Source of the DNA: Hemerocallis citrina
Taxonomy: Eukaryota; Streptophyta; Magnoliopsida; Asparagales; Asphodelaceae
NCBI GenBank assembly: GCA_017893485.1
Contig: CM030368.1
Span: forward strand, 106,647,549 to 106,711,548
Direction: 5' to 3'
DNA: 64,000 nucleotides
How positions within the stretch are numbered: position 1 is the stretch's first letter; every line of letters begins with the position of its first letter. Below the pieces are notes generated by a model. It did not search any database, was not told where the DNA came from, and saw nothing but the letters and a program-made list of their open reading frames with translations. Below, in pieces: positions 35,253 through 46,994 of this stretch. Position numbers and translations under genes: made by a program.

Positions 35253-36743
35253 TGTAATGCCCCGAACTTCCTTTATGGAGAATTCGAAACATGAGTCAGG
35301 ACCTTTACATTCAATTAGCCACAATACACAGAAAAGCAGGAAAATTTAAAACTTTTTTATTCAACATAGTATATTACAAGCCGAGTGTTACTATCATTTC
35401 AACAAATTACATCAGAGTATACATGAAAGAAATAAATGAACATTGGGCTCTTTACTTGGAAGCTATGCCTTGCCTAGAGTTCTCCCGGATCAGTGGTCCA
35501 GCATCCTCAATCTAATTAAGTGGGGACGTCAGTACATATACTGACCCTTTAAGGCTGATGACTAGCAGCGAAATCTCAACTTTAAACAACATAATTTAAG
35601 CATGGTAAAATATGCAGGTGTAGTTTAAGTGTTTGCGGGTGTTATGACTTAGAACCTAATGCAATGTCAACTAAAACTAGGATACACTTATTCTAATGCA
35701 AGCGATACCCTGGAACCGTATGCATTCCATAACTACATACGTCTATATCAAGTTGTTCTCCATATTTAGGGATTTGAACTTGCGTTATGAATTCTACTTT
35801 TGTACACAACCTGTTCCTGACGGATACAATGTGACTGATGAGGTTACAGATGAGGTCAAGTCCCACCAATGCAGTATACTCATGGTTTCTATATTTTTCA
35901 CTACTACCTGGCGTACCAGACCTCACTCAAAAGCCAGACGAATGCAGGGTATCCGCAGCACAGGATAGCCCGAAGCCTACCCTGTGGCACCCATAACTCA
36001 TAGAACAGTAGTCTATGGCCCGTTTGCTTCCCCGACATAGAACGTGACAGAATTCCGAGGTCCATCCCCTAGTTCTGACAAAAGAACCTCTCGTTCTTAT
36101 CATAGTATTTTAGGAATTAATAGAGCGAGATATGTAACTCGTGCTCCCAACTAGTGAGAAGGCACCGTACGTATCCCTTTGACAGAAATGTACAACCCAA
36201 TAACACCACCTAGTGTCGGCCTAGAGAATGAGTCGGATGATAAAGTATCACTCCTAATACCAACTCTTCCCTTTTGGCAAGATGTAGATAAAATTGTTAA
36301 GTAACAATCGTTATAAGACACTACCCTAATGATGTCACTAATCCTAAACAATCTAACGGGGTCTCAACCTAGACTTTCTTAAGATCTTCATGGGTCCAAC
36401 TCGTGGCCTATTGATCCAAGACACCGGTGACGGGATCTCCCTCACTCACCACTGCCCCTAACTCGGATCTCGTCTACATTCTCGGCCCGCGATCAACCTA
36501 CACCAGTTAAGATATATCGGCACACGAGGTGTGACTTATCCACAGTTTCCAAGGTGGTAAAATATGAGTCTTGATGGTCGATGGCCCCTAGGGTAACTAC
36601 AATACCCTAGACGAGCTTCTATCAAGCTAAGAACAATAGTGACTTTACCAACCATTATTACGTATAATTGAGTGCATGATTTTACCACTAACATTTCACG
36701 GCATAACCCGCTTATATGAATTAGTATCTCGTATTAAGCTTAC
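35253..36743 (-). repeat. Element C 5' LTR, inner piece
   Basis: It runs from the LTR end (GGGCATTACA on the minus strand) to the E insertion. No coding frame is supported. Its 36739-36743 bases cttac are the left target duplication of E. Confidence 0.75.
36739..36743 (+). repeat. Left target duplication of E
   Basis: cttac is repeated at 43861-43865, immediately outside the other end of E. Confidence 0.85.
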
Positions 36744-38372
36744 TAATGAGTTGAATTTATACGTAAATTTTAGTACTCTTTATATATCAAAATTGCGAGT
36801 TCTCATTTATTTCTTTGAAATTTATCTCATTTCTACTTATTTTTACTTATTTGTTTTATTTTGTAGGAATGAGATTCATAAGTGCAAAAATATATGAATT
36901 TTGGTAAAAATCAAAGAAGAAACAAGGATACAAAATTTTAAATTCAAATTTATTTTTTGTGAAGATTTCTAGAAAATTTGAGCACTCAAATACATGTTTT
37001 TACAAATTGGCTCTTTGAAGAATTAATAAAAATATTATGGTCAACTAGAAGGTGCAATGAAATTTTGGAATAAAATTAAAAAAAAAAATTAATAAAGCAA
37101 CATCACCTAATCTATTATTCTTAATTAATTATTTAAATATATACACTTATCATATTAATTTTTTTAATTAATTAAGTATCTTAATTAACTATCCCTAAAC
37201 TTACTTCTATATAAATGTGGCTACAGGAGGAAGAAAAGGGTGTACTGGATTGGTTTGACGAAGCCAGAGGGTGGCAGCTGGGCACCAGATCCAATAAAAA
37301 AAGAAAAAAAGAAAAAAGAAAAAAAAAATGGAAAAGGAAAAGCACTGAAGGCGCGACTCGGGAATCACAGCAAGAAGAGAAAGAAGCAAGGAAAGGCCTG
37401 GTTAGCGGCGTGAACTCCTAAAAAAAATAAATAAATAAATAAATAATAAAAAAATTAAAGAGAGAGAGAAAAACAGAGAAGGATGGAAATTTGGTAGGTA
37501 GCGCTGATGTGAAGAGTGGGAAGCACGGAAAACGAAGAGGAGAGAAGTAGAAAGACAGAGAAGAAGACAGAGGCATTAACAGTAGGGTGCGGAATTCGAG
37601 GAGTTTTGGTTTGGAATTTTTTTCAACAAAATAGAGTTCTTTCTTCATCTTTTCCAATTTTTATTATGCAATCCAAAACAGTATTTGTTAGTTGCAAATT
37701 TAGGGCTTCGATGTAGCCTAGTTTTGAGGACACAATTTTAATTCCATATTATTTTTCTATTTTTCCATGGTTGTGTGTTTGATTTTTTTTCTTCAGGCTT
37801 ACACTTGTTTGGCCAACTTTTGTATGATGTATTAAATCCTGGAGAGACCAAACTAGTAATTTGTGATTTCGAATTGATAAAATTAAACACTGTTATAAGA
37901 GCGAACCGCTGTTAATGTGACCGTTAAGAAATCCATGGATCTTAATGAATTTTCAATTAGTAGTTTGTGCATGAACTATGACAAATAATTAGTTGAGAAT
38001 ATTTTTGATATTGCTCGAGAGAGAATATTGAATAATTTGGAAATTTTGGTCTACAACTTGGGAAAATAATTTTTTTATTTACATGGAATTATAAATTGTG
38101 TGGGATTAATTAGGTAAAATCAAAAACCCTAGAATTAGTTTTGCAATTAATAAACAACAAAATTTCAGATTCCGCTCCTTTTAATTAATTTAGTTAGTTT
38201 TTTAGATTAATTTAATTTAATTGCTTTCTTTATTGAATTTCAATTTTCCAAATAGTAGATAATCTAGTAATTTCGGTAGTCGATAAAATAATTAGTCCTT
38301 GTGGGTTCGAAACTCTTTTCACTTAACTATACTACTTGTTGTGATTTTGTACACTTGCAAAAATTCACATCA
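36744..38372 (+). repeat. 5' LTR of E
   Basis: It starts TAATGAGTTGAATTTATA; the partner starts TGATGAG, so the first bases have mutated. It ends AAATTCACATCA. It contains an AATA-type microsatellite near 37424-37447 and purine-rich tracts. No coding frame is supported. Confidence 0.9.
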
Positions 38373-38378
38373 AGTTTT

Positions 38379-38396
38379 TGGAGCCGCTGCCAGGGA
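38379..38396 (+). other. Primer binding site, tRNA-Asp type (E)
   Basis: TGGAGCCGCTGCCAGGGA resembles the Athila-type site TGGCGCCGTTGCCGGGGA, which is complementary to tRNA-Asp, with three mismatches. It lies 6 nt after the LTR. Confidence 0.75.
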
Positions 38397-38525
38397 ATAA
38401 TTATTTTTTATTGATATTAATAATTGCTAGATTGTTACTAATTTGGATTTTCTTTTTTTTTTATTTCTATTTTTAGTTTTTCTATTTTTTAATAGCTGTA
38501 TTTCAGGACATAGAAGTGTATCACT

Positions 38526-40123
38526 ATGGCAAACGATGAGGAAAACAAGGTTTTGAGAGACTACGCGATGCCCTCAATTAATGGAGCAACATCAAGCATA
38601 AAGAGGCCGGTTATTGAAGTTAACAATTTTGAAATTAAATCGGCGATTATTCAAATGATTCAACAGACTATTCAATTTTGGGACTATCGCACGAGAATCC
38701 TTTTGTTCACATTGCAAACTTTCTAGAAATTTGTGACACTTTTAAACATAATGGAGTATCAGATGATGCAATTCGATTGAGACTCTTTTCTTTTTCACTA
38801 AGAAATAAAGCTAGGGCTTGGCTAAATTTTCTACCACCCGGTAGTATTACTACGTGGGAGAGACTTGCACAAAAATTTCTGGCTAAGTATTTTCCGCCAG
38901 CAAAGACAGCGAAGCTAAGGAATGACATTACCACATTCACTCAATTTGAGACCGAGTATTTGTATGATGCATGGGAGAGGTATAAAGAGTTATTGAGAAA
39001 GTGTCATCATCATGAACTACCGAAATGGCTGCAAATTCAAATATTCTATAATGGGTTGGGAGTTACAAATTGATCTATGGTAGATGCAGCAGCTGGAGGT
39101 GCACTTATGAGCAAAACTCATGAAGCAGCCTATGAATTTTTAGAGGAGATGACATCTAATAATTAGCAGTGGTCTTCAGAGAGAATAATGCCAAGAAAGG
39201 TGGCTAGAGTTTTTGAGCTTAATCCTATTACTACTTTAACTGCACAAATTGATACCTTATCTAAACAATTAGGCAATACGAATTTTAATGCTATTCAAAC
39301 TAATATAATTTGTGATCTTTGTGCAGAAAATCATTCAAGTGCAGATTGCCAAGTGGGGAACCCTTTTGCTCCATCAAATGCCGAACAAGCAAATTTCGTG
39401 TTCAATTTTCAACATCAAAACAATCCTTATGCAAACACATACAATCCAGGATGGAGAAATCACCCCAACTCTTTTTGGAGCAATAATCAAGGAGCAATTA
39501 GACCACCTCAAAAATTTTCACAGCAAAAAAAGAAGCCGACACTTGAGGAAATGTTCATGCAGTACATGCAAAAGACAGATTTGGCGATCCAAAATGTTGC
39601 AACTTCAACGTCAGCTTCAATTCGCAATCTTAAGGTTCAGATTGGTCAACTTTCAAATATTATTACAGAGAGAACAGTAGGAACCTTACCCAATTTCACG
39701 GTGACTAATCTCGAGGAGCATGTCAAAGCAATAACACTAAGAAGCGGGAGAACAATTGAGAAGCCACAAATCCAAAATGCCGGACAAAATGTGGTTGAAA
39801 AGAAAAGTGAGAACGAGCAAAATGTGAAGGAACAAACACAGCAGGTAGCCAACCACTATTGTAAGAAGGATAAAGGAGTTTCAAGCCAAACAAGTTCAGG
39901 GAAGTTTAATTCTGATACTTATCCTAAATCTCCTTATGATCCACCTATTTCTTTTCCACAAATACTTAAAAAGAACAAGCTTGATAATCAATTTTCTAAA
40001 TTTTTAAATATTTTTAAGAAAATGCATATTAATATTCCTCTTATTGAAGCTTTGAAACAAATACCTAAATATGCTAAAAAATTTAAGGACATTTTATCAA
40101 AAGCGGAAATTGGAGGAGCATGA
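38526..40123 (+). pseudogene. Element E gag (Athila type, broken)
   Basis: It starts MANDEENKVLRDYAMPSING. A frameshift near 38680 moves to HENPFVHIANFLEICDTFK. The capsid region continues through FPPAKTAKLRNDI to YNGLGVTN, with TGA at 39071-39073, and another stop follows DEMTSNN-like sequence (about 39164). From 39188 a 311-aa frame is open: CDLCAENHSSADC zinc motif, the Asn-rich NPYANTYNPGWRNHPN, LEEMFMQYMQK, and TLRSGRTIEKP. It ends at 40123 with a frameshift into the protease frame. Confidence 0.88.
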
Positions 40124-40570
40124 GATAGTTATGCTAACTGAAGAGAGTAGTGCAATATTACAAAAGAAGCTGCCTCCTAAACTTAAAGATCCAGGGAGTT
40201 TTACAATTCCTTGCACTATTGGAATTTTTTCTTTTGATAAAGCATTATGTGATTTAGGAGCAAGTATTAATCTTATGCCTTATTCCGTTTTCAGGAAATT
40301 AGGAATTGGAGAAGCAAAACTCACCACAATCTCATTGCAATTGGCGGACAGATCTATTAGTACCCAAGAGGGATCATTGAAAAGTTTTTGGTGAAAGTAG
40401 ACAAGTTCGTATTTCCCGCTGATTTTATTGTGCTCGACTTGGAGGAAGATGAAAAAATCCCTTTGATTTTGGGGAGACCCTTTTTAGCTACGGTGAGAGC
40501 TTTAATTGATGTTCAATAAGGAAAACTTATTTTGAGGGTTGAGAATGAGCAAGTAATGTTTGATGTTTTT
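40071..40570 (+). pseudogene. Element E aspartic protease remnant
   Basis: KLPPKLKDPGSFTIPCTIG leads to the active-site region CDLGASINLMPYSVF (about 40247-40290), then LGIGEAKLTTISLQLADRS. A frameshift at about 40385 is followed by [17 protein letters not shown] and [17 protein letters not shown], with a stop at about 40518. In a complete Athila, reverse transcriptase would follow. Confidence 0.85.
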
Positions 40571-42240
40571 AAATCCATGGAGGTTGTTGTTGAAGCTCAC
40601 TCATATTTTCAAGTTTGTGAAACTAATCTAACTGTAGGGGAGAAACACATAGAGCGGAAGTTGAGAAATTACCAATTAAAGTGTGTCCAACAAATTCAGC
40701 AACTATTGAATCTGAGAAAGAAAAGATTTTGGAATACGTTCAAGTTGCACCATCTATTAATTTTTCTTCTCAGCTGACATTCAAAGAGGTGGGAATATCA
40801 AAGACACCATCTTTAAGAAAGAAACGACTGAAATTCGAGCCGCTACCATCAAGCTTGATGGATGCATAGAAAAAAAATCTAATCCACATATGAAGAGAAT
40901 TATTGGAAAAAAAATCGTATGTTGTTGCATCTTGGCGTTTCATAACCATTTCAGCTACAACGCCTGGCTGAAGACTTAAAATTTAGCGCTTCTTGGGAGA
41001 CAACCCATGTTTTCTTTTACTACATTTAAATTTGATTTTTCTTTTAGTTTCTTATAATTTTAACTTTTGATTTTATTTTGTAGGATTGCATAAGTTTGAA
41101 AGTCGCCGGGGCGGAGCTGTTTTCTACACCTACATTGATGGCTGTTTTTGGGCAGGATGGAATCAGAATCTAGAAAAGTGTTTCAAAGAGAGATCATAGG
41201 AAATTGTCTTAGCTTTCCAAAAAAAAAGAATCAGGAAATTTGGACATCTACAGCTCTAGATATTGCTGAAACAATGAACGTCGCGCATGCAGAATTTTAA
41301 CACGAATCAGGGGAGAAATTCTGAACTTTTTGCATTCTTTTTGTTTTTTACTTTTCCTTTCCCAATGAGGACAATGTGATATTCAAGTTTGGGGGAAGGG
41401 TTACAAAATTATTATTTTTATTTTATATATATTTGAAAAGAAAAGAAAAAAACAAAAAGGGATTTCAATTAGGCTCACCATTACACTTTCGAGTTCTTTA
41501 TTGTGCTAAAGCATTGAAATAATTGTTTTTTAGTATAGACAATATCTTAAAAAGCAAGATTAAGTATACTTATTTACTTTAGGATTATTGAATTTCTAAA
41601 TTCCTTACAAAATTGTAAGAGTCGTGTGATTATACATAAAAGAAAAATGTGATGTTTGTTCTTGTGATTATCCCCTTTAATCTAGTCCTAAACAGAGGTT
41701 AAGTAAATAGAGTGATAATGATTTATAAAAAATATATATATGAATAAAGTCTATTTACTCCAATGTTTTGAGTTGCTTAATAACCAGGGGTATTCATCAC
41801 TAATGTTTACTTTTACGTCAAACGGCAACTTGAAATATGAGTATGCAAAGCACTCTAAGTTTGTGACTTGTTGAGTAACCGGGTGAATTCATCACAAATG
41901 TTTGTATTCGCGTCAAAAGGCAAGTGACAACTCTAGTTTGCTACTCGGTTTGTAGTAGTGAGAAGGGGTAATCACAGATGGAGTTGTTACATACTGTAAT
42001 TACGTTAATTGCATGACAATATGATTGGGTTTTGAATAATGAATGAATAATTGCACTAAAGAAAGTGAGTATGCTTAGTTTTACTTTATTTGCTATTGTT
42101 TATATTTTTAATTGAAACTTTGATGCTTGCATGATAAGATCTCTCAATGTGGGGAGTTGAGCCTACTATTGATTATTATTCTTTGAGTCATGGTTTTCTT
42201 TTTACTCGAGGACAAGAAAAATCTTAAGTTTGGGGGTATT
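40571..42240 (+). other. Element E non-coding tail where pol is missing
   Basis: Weak gag-pro linker remnants run to KFEPLPSSLMDA and a stop at about 40869, where RT would begin. The rest is 3' untranslated sequence with landmarks common in this group: GCGCTTCTTGGGAGACAACC (about 40986) and AAGTTTGGGGGAAGGG (about 41385). The polypurine tract TTTGGGGGTATT ends at 42240. A partial repeat around CGTCAAACGGCAA / CGTCAAAAGGCAA lies near 41816-41932. Confidence 0.75.
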
Positions 42241-43860
42241 TGATGAGTTGAATTTATACATAAATTTTAGTACTCCTTTATATATCAAAATTTCCAGTTC
42301 TCGTTTATTTCTTTGAAATTTATCTTATTTCTAATTATTTTTTTTATTTGTTTGATTTTGTAGGAATGACCTTTATAAGTGCAAAAATATATGAATTTTG
42401 GTAAAAATCAAAGAAGAAACAAGGATAAAAAATTTCTAATTCAAATTTATTTTTTGTGAAGATTTCTAGAAATTTTGAGCACTCAAATACATGTTTTTAC
42501 AAATTGGCTCTTTGAGGAATTAATAAAAATACTATGGTCAAATAGGGGGTGCAATGAAATTTTGGAATAAAATTTTAAAAAAATTAAATAAAGCAACATC
42601 ACCTATCTATTAATATTAATTAATTATTTAAATATATACAATTATCATATTAATTATTTAATTAGTTAGATATCTTAATTAACTAACCTACCTACCTAAC
42701 CCTAAACTTACTTCTATATAAATGTGGCTACAGGAGGAAGAAAAGGGTGTGCTCGATTGGTTTGACGAAGCCAGAGGGTGGTGGCTGGGCACCAGGTCCA
42801 AGAGAAAAATGAAAAAAAAAAAAGGAAAATCACTGAAGGTGCGGCTCGAGAATCAAGGCCAGAAGAGAGAGAAGCCAGGAAAGGCCTAGTTGGCGGCGTA
42901 AATTCCAAAAAAAATAAAAAAAATTGAGTGAGAAACAGAGAAGGACGGAAAGTTGGTAGGTGGTGCTGATGTGAAGAGTGGGAAGCACAAAAAACGAAGA
43001 GGAGAGAAGTAGAAAGATAGAAGAAGACAGAGGCGTTAACCGTGGGGCGCGGAATACAAGGAGTTTTGGTTTGGAATTTTTTTTCCAACAAAACAGAGTT
43101 CTTTCTTCATCTTTTCTAGTTTTTTATTATGCAATCCAAAACAGTATTTGTTAGTTGCAAATTTATTATGAACTAATTGTATTTTTTTAGGAATTCGATG
43201 TAGGCTAGTTTTGAGGACACAATTGTAATTCCATATTATTTTTCTATTTTTCCATGGTTGTGTGTTTGATTTTTTGTTCTTAATTCTTACAATTGTTTGG
43301 CCAACTTTTGTATGATCTATTAAATCATGGAGAGACCGAACTGGTAATTTGTGATTTCGAATTCATAAAATTAAGCACCATTACAAGAGCGAACCGATGT
43401 TATTGTGACCGTTAAGAAATCCATAGATCTTAATGAATTTTCAATTAGTAGTTTGTGCATGAACTATGACAAATAATTAGTTGAGAATATTTTTGATATT
43501 GCTCGAGAGAGAATATTGAATAATTTGTGGATTTTGATATACAACTTGGAAAAATAATCTTTTTATTTATATGGAATTATAAATTGTGTGGGATTAATTA
43601 GGTGAAATCAAAAGCCCTAAAATTAATTTTGCAATTAATAAACAACAAAATTTCAGATTCCGCTCCTTTTAAATAATTTAGTTAGTTTTTTAAATTAATT
43701 TAATTTAGTTGCTTTCTTTATTGAATTTCAATTTTCCAAATAGGAGATAATCTAGTAATTTTGGTAGTCGATAAAATAATTAGTCCTTGTGGGCTCGACA
43801 CTCTTTTCACTTAACTATAATACTTGTTGCGATTTTGTATACTTGCCAAAATTCACCTCA
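42241..43860 (+). repeat. 3' LTR of E
   Basis: It starts TGATGAGTTGAATTTATA and ends AAATTCACCTCA. It matches 36744-38372, with a visible extra ~30 bp around 43165-43200 and scattered differences. Confidence 0.9.
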
Positions 43861-43865
43861 CTTAC
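43861..43865 (+). repeat. Right target duplication of E
   Basis: cttac copies 36739-36743. Confidence 0.85.
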
Positions 43866-43954
43866 TAACATCTTATTATCATCTATAAGTTAAAGATGAA
43901 GAACACTCAAATGACTTTAGTCAAATTTTTAACTAGAACACATACAGACTAGAA

Positions 43955-44340
43955 TTCATGGGTTCTTCCTCAATTTCAACTAGAATAATCTTGCAACACA
44001 ATTTTATGGGTTCTTCCTTAAATTTAACTAGAGCAACATACAACTAAAATTCATGGGTTCTTTCTCAAATTTAAACTAGAACTTGCAACTAGAATTCATG
44101 GGTTCTTCCTTAAATTTAACTAGAACAACATACAATATAAAATTCATGGGTTCTTTCTCAAATTTAAACTAGAACAACACACAATATAAAATTCATGGGT
44201 TCTTTCTCAAGTTTACACTAGAACAACATACCACTAGAATTCATGGGTTGTTTTTTAAATTTAACTATAACAACATACAATATAAAATTCATGGGTTCTT
44301 TCTCAAATTTAAACTAGAACAACATGCAACTAGAATTACC
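43955..44340. repeat. Tandem repeat, about 52-bp unit, about 8 copies
   Basis: The unit contains ATTCATGGGTTCTTTCTC and AAATTTAAACTAGAACAACA. Copies vary by small indels and by TTCTT/TTTCTT variants. Confidence 0.85.
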
Positions 44341-44394
44341 AAAATTTGATTTTTAACAAGTATGAAAGTAAATCTATAACAAACTACTAAAGAC

Positions 44395-44640
44395 TCTATC
44401 TTTTATGAACTGGAAGTTCTACATATTACAAAAAACTACTCTTTTAGGAATTAGAAGTTCGACATATTACAAAAACCACTCTTTTATGAATTACAAGTTT
44501 CTATATATTACAAAAACTACTCTTTTTATGAATTACAAGTCCTACATACAACAAAGTCTACTTTTTATGAATTACAAGTCCTACATATAACAAAAGTCTA
44601 CTTTTTATGAACTAGAAGTTACACATACAACTAAAAACTA
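44395..44640. repeat. Tandem repeat, about 40-45-bp unit, about 5-6 copies
   Basis: The unit contains CTACTTTTTATGAATTACAA followed by a GTCCTACATATAACAAA-like segment. Confidence 0.8.
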
Positions 44641-44805
44641 CACTTTTAGTGTTCTAATTAAGTTTTCCACTTTAATCATGTATGTAGATATTCTTAATTC
44701 ATCTATTCTTATATGCACATGGATTTAGTTCAAGTTGTTATATTTTATTTACAATTAACTGTGTGTTTATATTTTATTAATAATAATAACAACAATGATA
44801 AAAAT

Positions 44806-44821
44806 AACAACAATTTGTTTG
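44806..44821 (+). repeat. Left target duplication of the LINE
   Basis: aacaacaatttgtttg (16 bp) is repeated exactly at 54590-54605, after the LINE's poly(A). Confidence 0.9.
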
Positions 44822-44827
44822 GGACGC

Positions 44828-44834
<7 letters not shown>

Positions 44835-44874
<40 letters not shown>

Positions 44875-44882
44875 GAGAGGAG
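44835..44882. repeat. GA microsatellite in LINE leader
   Basis: About twenty GA repeats, then GAGGAGAGGA, precede the ORF1 start at 44907. Confidence 0.9.
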
Positions 44883-44906
44883 AGAGGTGAGAGAAGCTGG
44901 GCATGC

Positions 44907-46930
44907 ATGGCTTCCTTGGAGCCAGAGCAAATCTTTTGCTCAAGCCCTTCAGTCTTCCCGCCCAGTGCCTCATCATCATCACCCTCTCATAACCCCTCGA
45001 GTTCCACACCCCCATCGAGATCCACACCAGGCTTTTACTCTCCCACCTTCCAAACTCCCTCCAATCCTCAAAACTCCCCCCTACCCTCCAAAACACATTT
45101 TCCCCCCAAACCCTTATCCTCGCCGCCACCTTCCTACTCCTCAAAAATCCCGTCTTCAAAAAATGGAAAACATTGCTTGAAATGCGGTGAATCCGACCAC
45201 ATGGCTGCCGAATGCCGTCGAAGCGGATTTCATTGCTTCAACTACCAAAAGTTCGACCACAGAGCACGTGACTGCCCCCTCCACAACCGAACAAACTCCC
45301 TCACCATTGAAGTCCCTCACAACTCAGACATTGCAGCGGCTCTCCCTGACCTACATGCAAGCACCTTCCTTCATCTTATTAATCCGAGGAGTCGCCCAGA
45401 TGCAGCGACCATCGAGAGTGCCCTCAACTTCGCTTGGCGCAGGCAAGGCAGCTGGTGGGTGGTGAAAAAGGTAAGTGAAGCTGTCTTCCATGTCCAATTC
45501 CCCTCAGAGGAGGAAGCCAAGAAGGCCATCTCGGACGGGGTCTTTCAATTCTCAGGCTTTAACGCAACATTCTCTCCTTGGTCTATGGATTACGGGGCCA
45601 AGCTTAAGCCACAGTCATGCTTTGTTTGGATCAACATGCCGCTGCTACCATTCCACCTCTGGAACTAAGCATCCTTGGAACAACTGATCCTACCATTTGG
45701 TAACTTCATCACTATGAGTGCGGCCATGCATAACGTCACGACCAGAGATGAAGCTCTGGTCCTCATTAAGGTCCAGGATGTGAGCCTCATCCCCAAGAAC
45801 ATTCTTGTTAAATACACTGCTCCATGGAATCAGGATACTCAAATGCATGATATCCCAGTGCTAATCCTAGGGAGCCCCATCCCTTCCGATGATGTAGCCC
45901 AAGGCAAGGTACAACTCTTCACCACTGGCTCCACCTCCTCATCTTCGTTCTGGCGCCGATGGACTCCTCAGGCGGAGCACCATGCACCAAACTTCCCGCC
46001 GCAAATCTCGGTACCTGATCAAGGCACAGTTGGAAAGGAGAAAATTTCGAAAATTCGCTCCTCTGACGATAATTCAGTTGCGAAAATCCCGCCTTCCCCT
46101 AAAGATGGTAACCGTGTTGCGAAATTTCTCAATATTCCAGGTATGGTCGAATCTTCAGCAGAAGGATCGAAATGGGTCCCCACTGATCAGATTGCTGTTG
46201 ACCCCATTGGGTCTCTCGCTGCTGCCCACCTTGATCCCGAGGTCCAACCTGTCATTGAGGTCCCCTCTGATTCACCCAAGGGCAACTTGGAGATTTCTTC
46301 TGAAGCATCTCATATAGCTCCTGATATTCCACCAACTCCCACAGCATCCCACATGAAGAAGAAACCCCACAAATGATCTGGAAAGGAAAGCTGGTAACCC
46401 TCGCCCTGTCTCTCTACAATGAGATCAAACCTGTAGTTGACAATGCACTTGAAAACTGCGTAACCAAGCGAGTCGGGAAAGCTGAGGCATCCACCTCCAT
46501 GATATTCACTGCCGGCACTAAGGGCAAGGCAACATCCAGCTTTCGTACCAAGTACCTCATCCCCAGATATCGACGTCTTCTAGCCTTCTCTGTCTCTGGC
46601 TCTGTCCCCCCTGGATTTGATGACTCTTGTAACAAACGGTGGAAGAGGAGCCGCTCTGCTTCCAAGATTCCTTCCACTAGGCCGTTCATGCAACATCTCC
46701 GTGCTTCCGCCAAGTCTGCCTCCCTACGCTCCAATGAAGGTACTTCCTCCTCATTTTATTCGGTCAATAATGCATGCATGAATCCCTTTGCTCTTTTATC
46801 ATGCGACGAAGTTATTGAGGTTGCGGAAATTATTGGAGCGGAGGCCTTAGGGCCACAATCTGCTGTCAAAATCAAGCAGGCTGCGGCAGCTAATGCTGAT
46901 CCCCCGGATCAGCAGCAGCAGCTCAACTGA
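44907..46930 (+). pseudogene. LINE ORF1: nucleic-acid-binding gag-like protein
   Basis: It starts MASLEPEQIF. Residues 10-85 are Ser/Pro-rich. A zinc knuckle CLKCGESDHMAAEC (residues about 91-104) is followed by a second, CFNYQKFDHRARDC, with Tyr for the second Cys. A DUF4283-like region follows (SWWVVKKVSEAVFHVQF, AISDGVF). TAA at 45666-45668 interrupts HLWN*ASLEQ; the same frame then continues to 46376. A frameshift near 46376 leads into 46373-46930, ending with a Gln run. ORF1 would coat LINE RNA. Confidence 0.8.
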
Positions 46931-46994
46931 CTGCTCTCCCCTTTTCTTGACTCTTGATCTGTATCTTCTTTTCGTTGTGAGTTTTATGTTTCAA

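Larger units (their letters stand above)
36744..43860 (+). mobile_element. Element E: Athila-like gypsy element lacking pol
   Basis: LTRs at 36744-38372 and 42241-43860 (about 1.62 kb) flank a tRNA-Asp-type primer site, gag and protease, then a long untranslated tract. RT, RNase H and integrase are absent. The target duplication cttac on both sides shows a simple insertion into C's LTR. The gag words (LRDYAMPSI, NFLEICDTFK) and CDLGASINLMP protease are typical of the Athila group. Confidence 0.9.
43861..44821 (-). repeat. Element C 5' LTR, middle piece
   Basis: It continues C's LTR after E. Two tandem-repeat blocks (43955-44340 and 44395-44640) fill most of it. A CATATGCACATG-like word near 44711 resembles the two in the outer piece. 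It ends in the LINE's target duplication. Confidence 0.7.

Noticed and set aside
37215..37421. Lys/Arg-rich frame in E's 5' LTR
   Set aside because: Produced by a purine-rich A/G tract; not open in the 3' LTR copy.
43955..44640. CRISPR-like array
   Set aside because: Repeat units are contiguous and degenerate with no unique spacers, and the context is a plant LTR.
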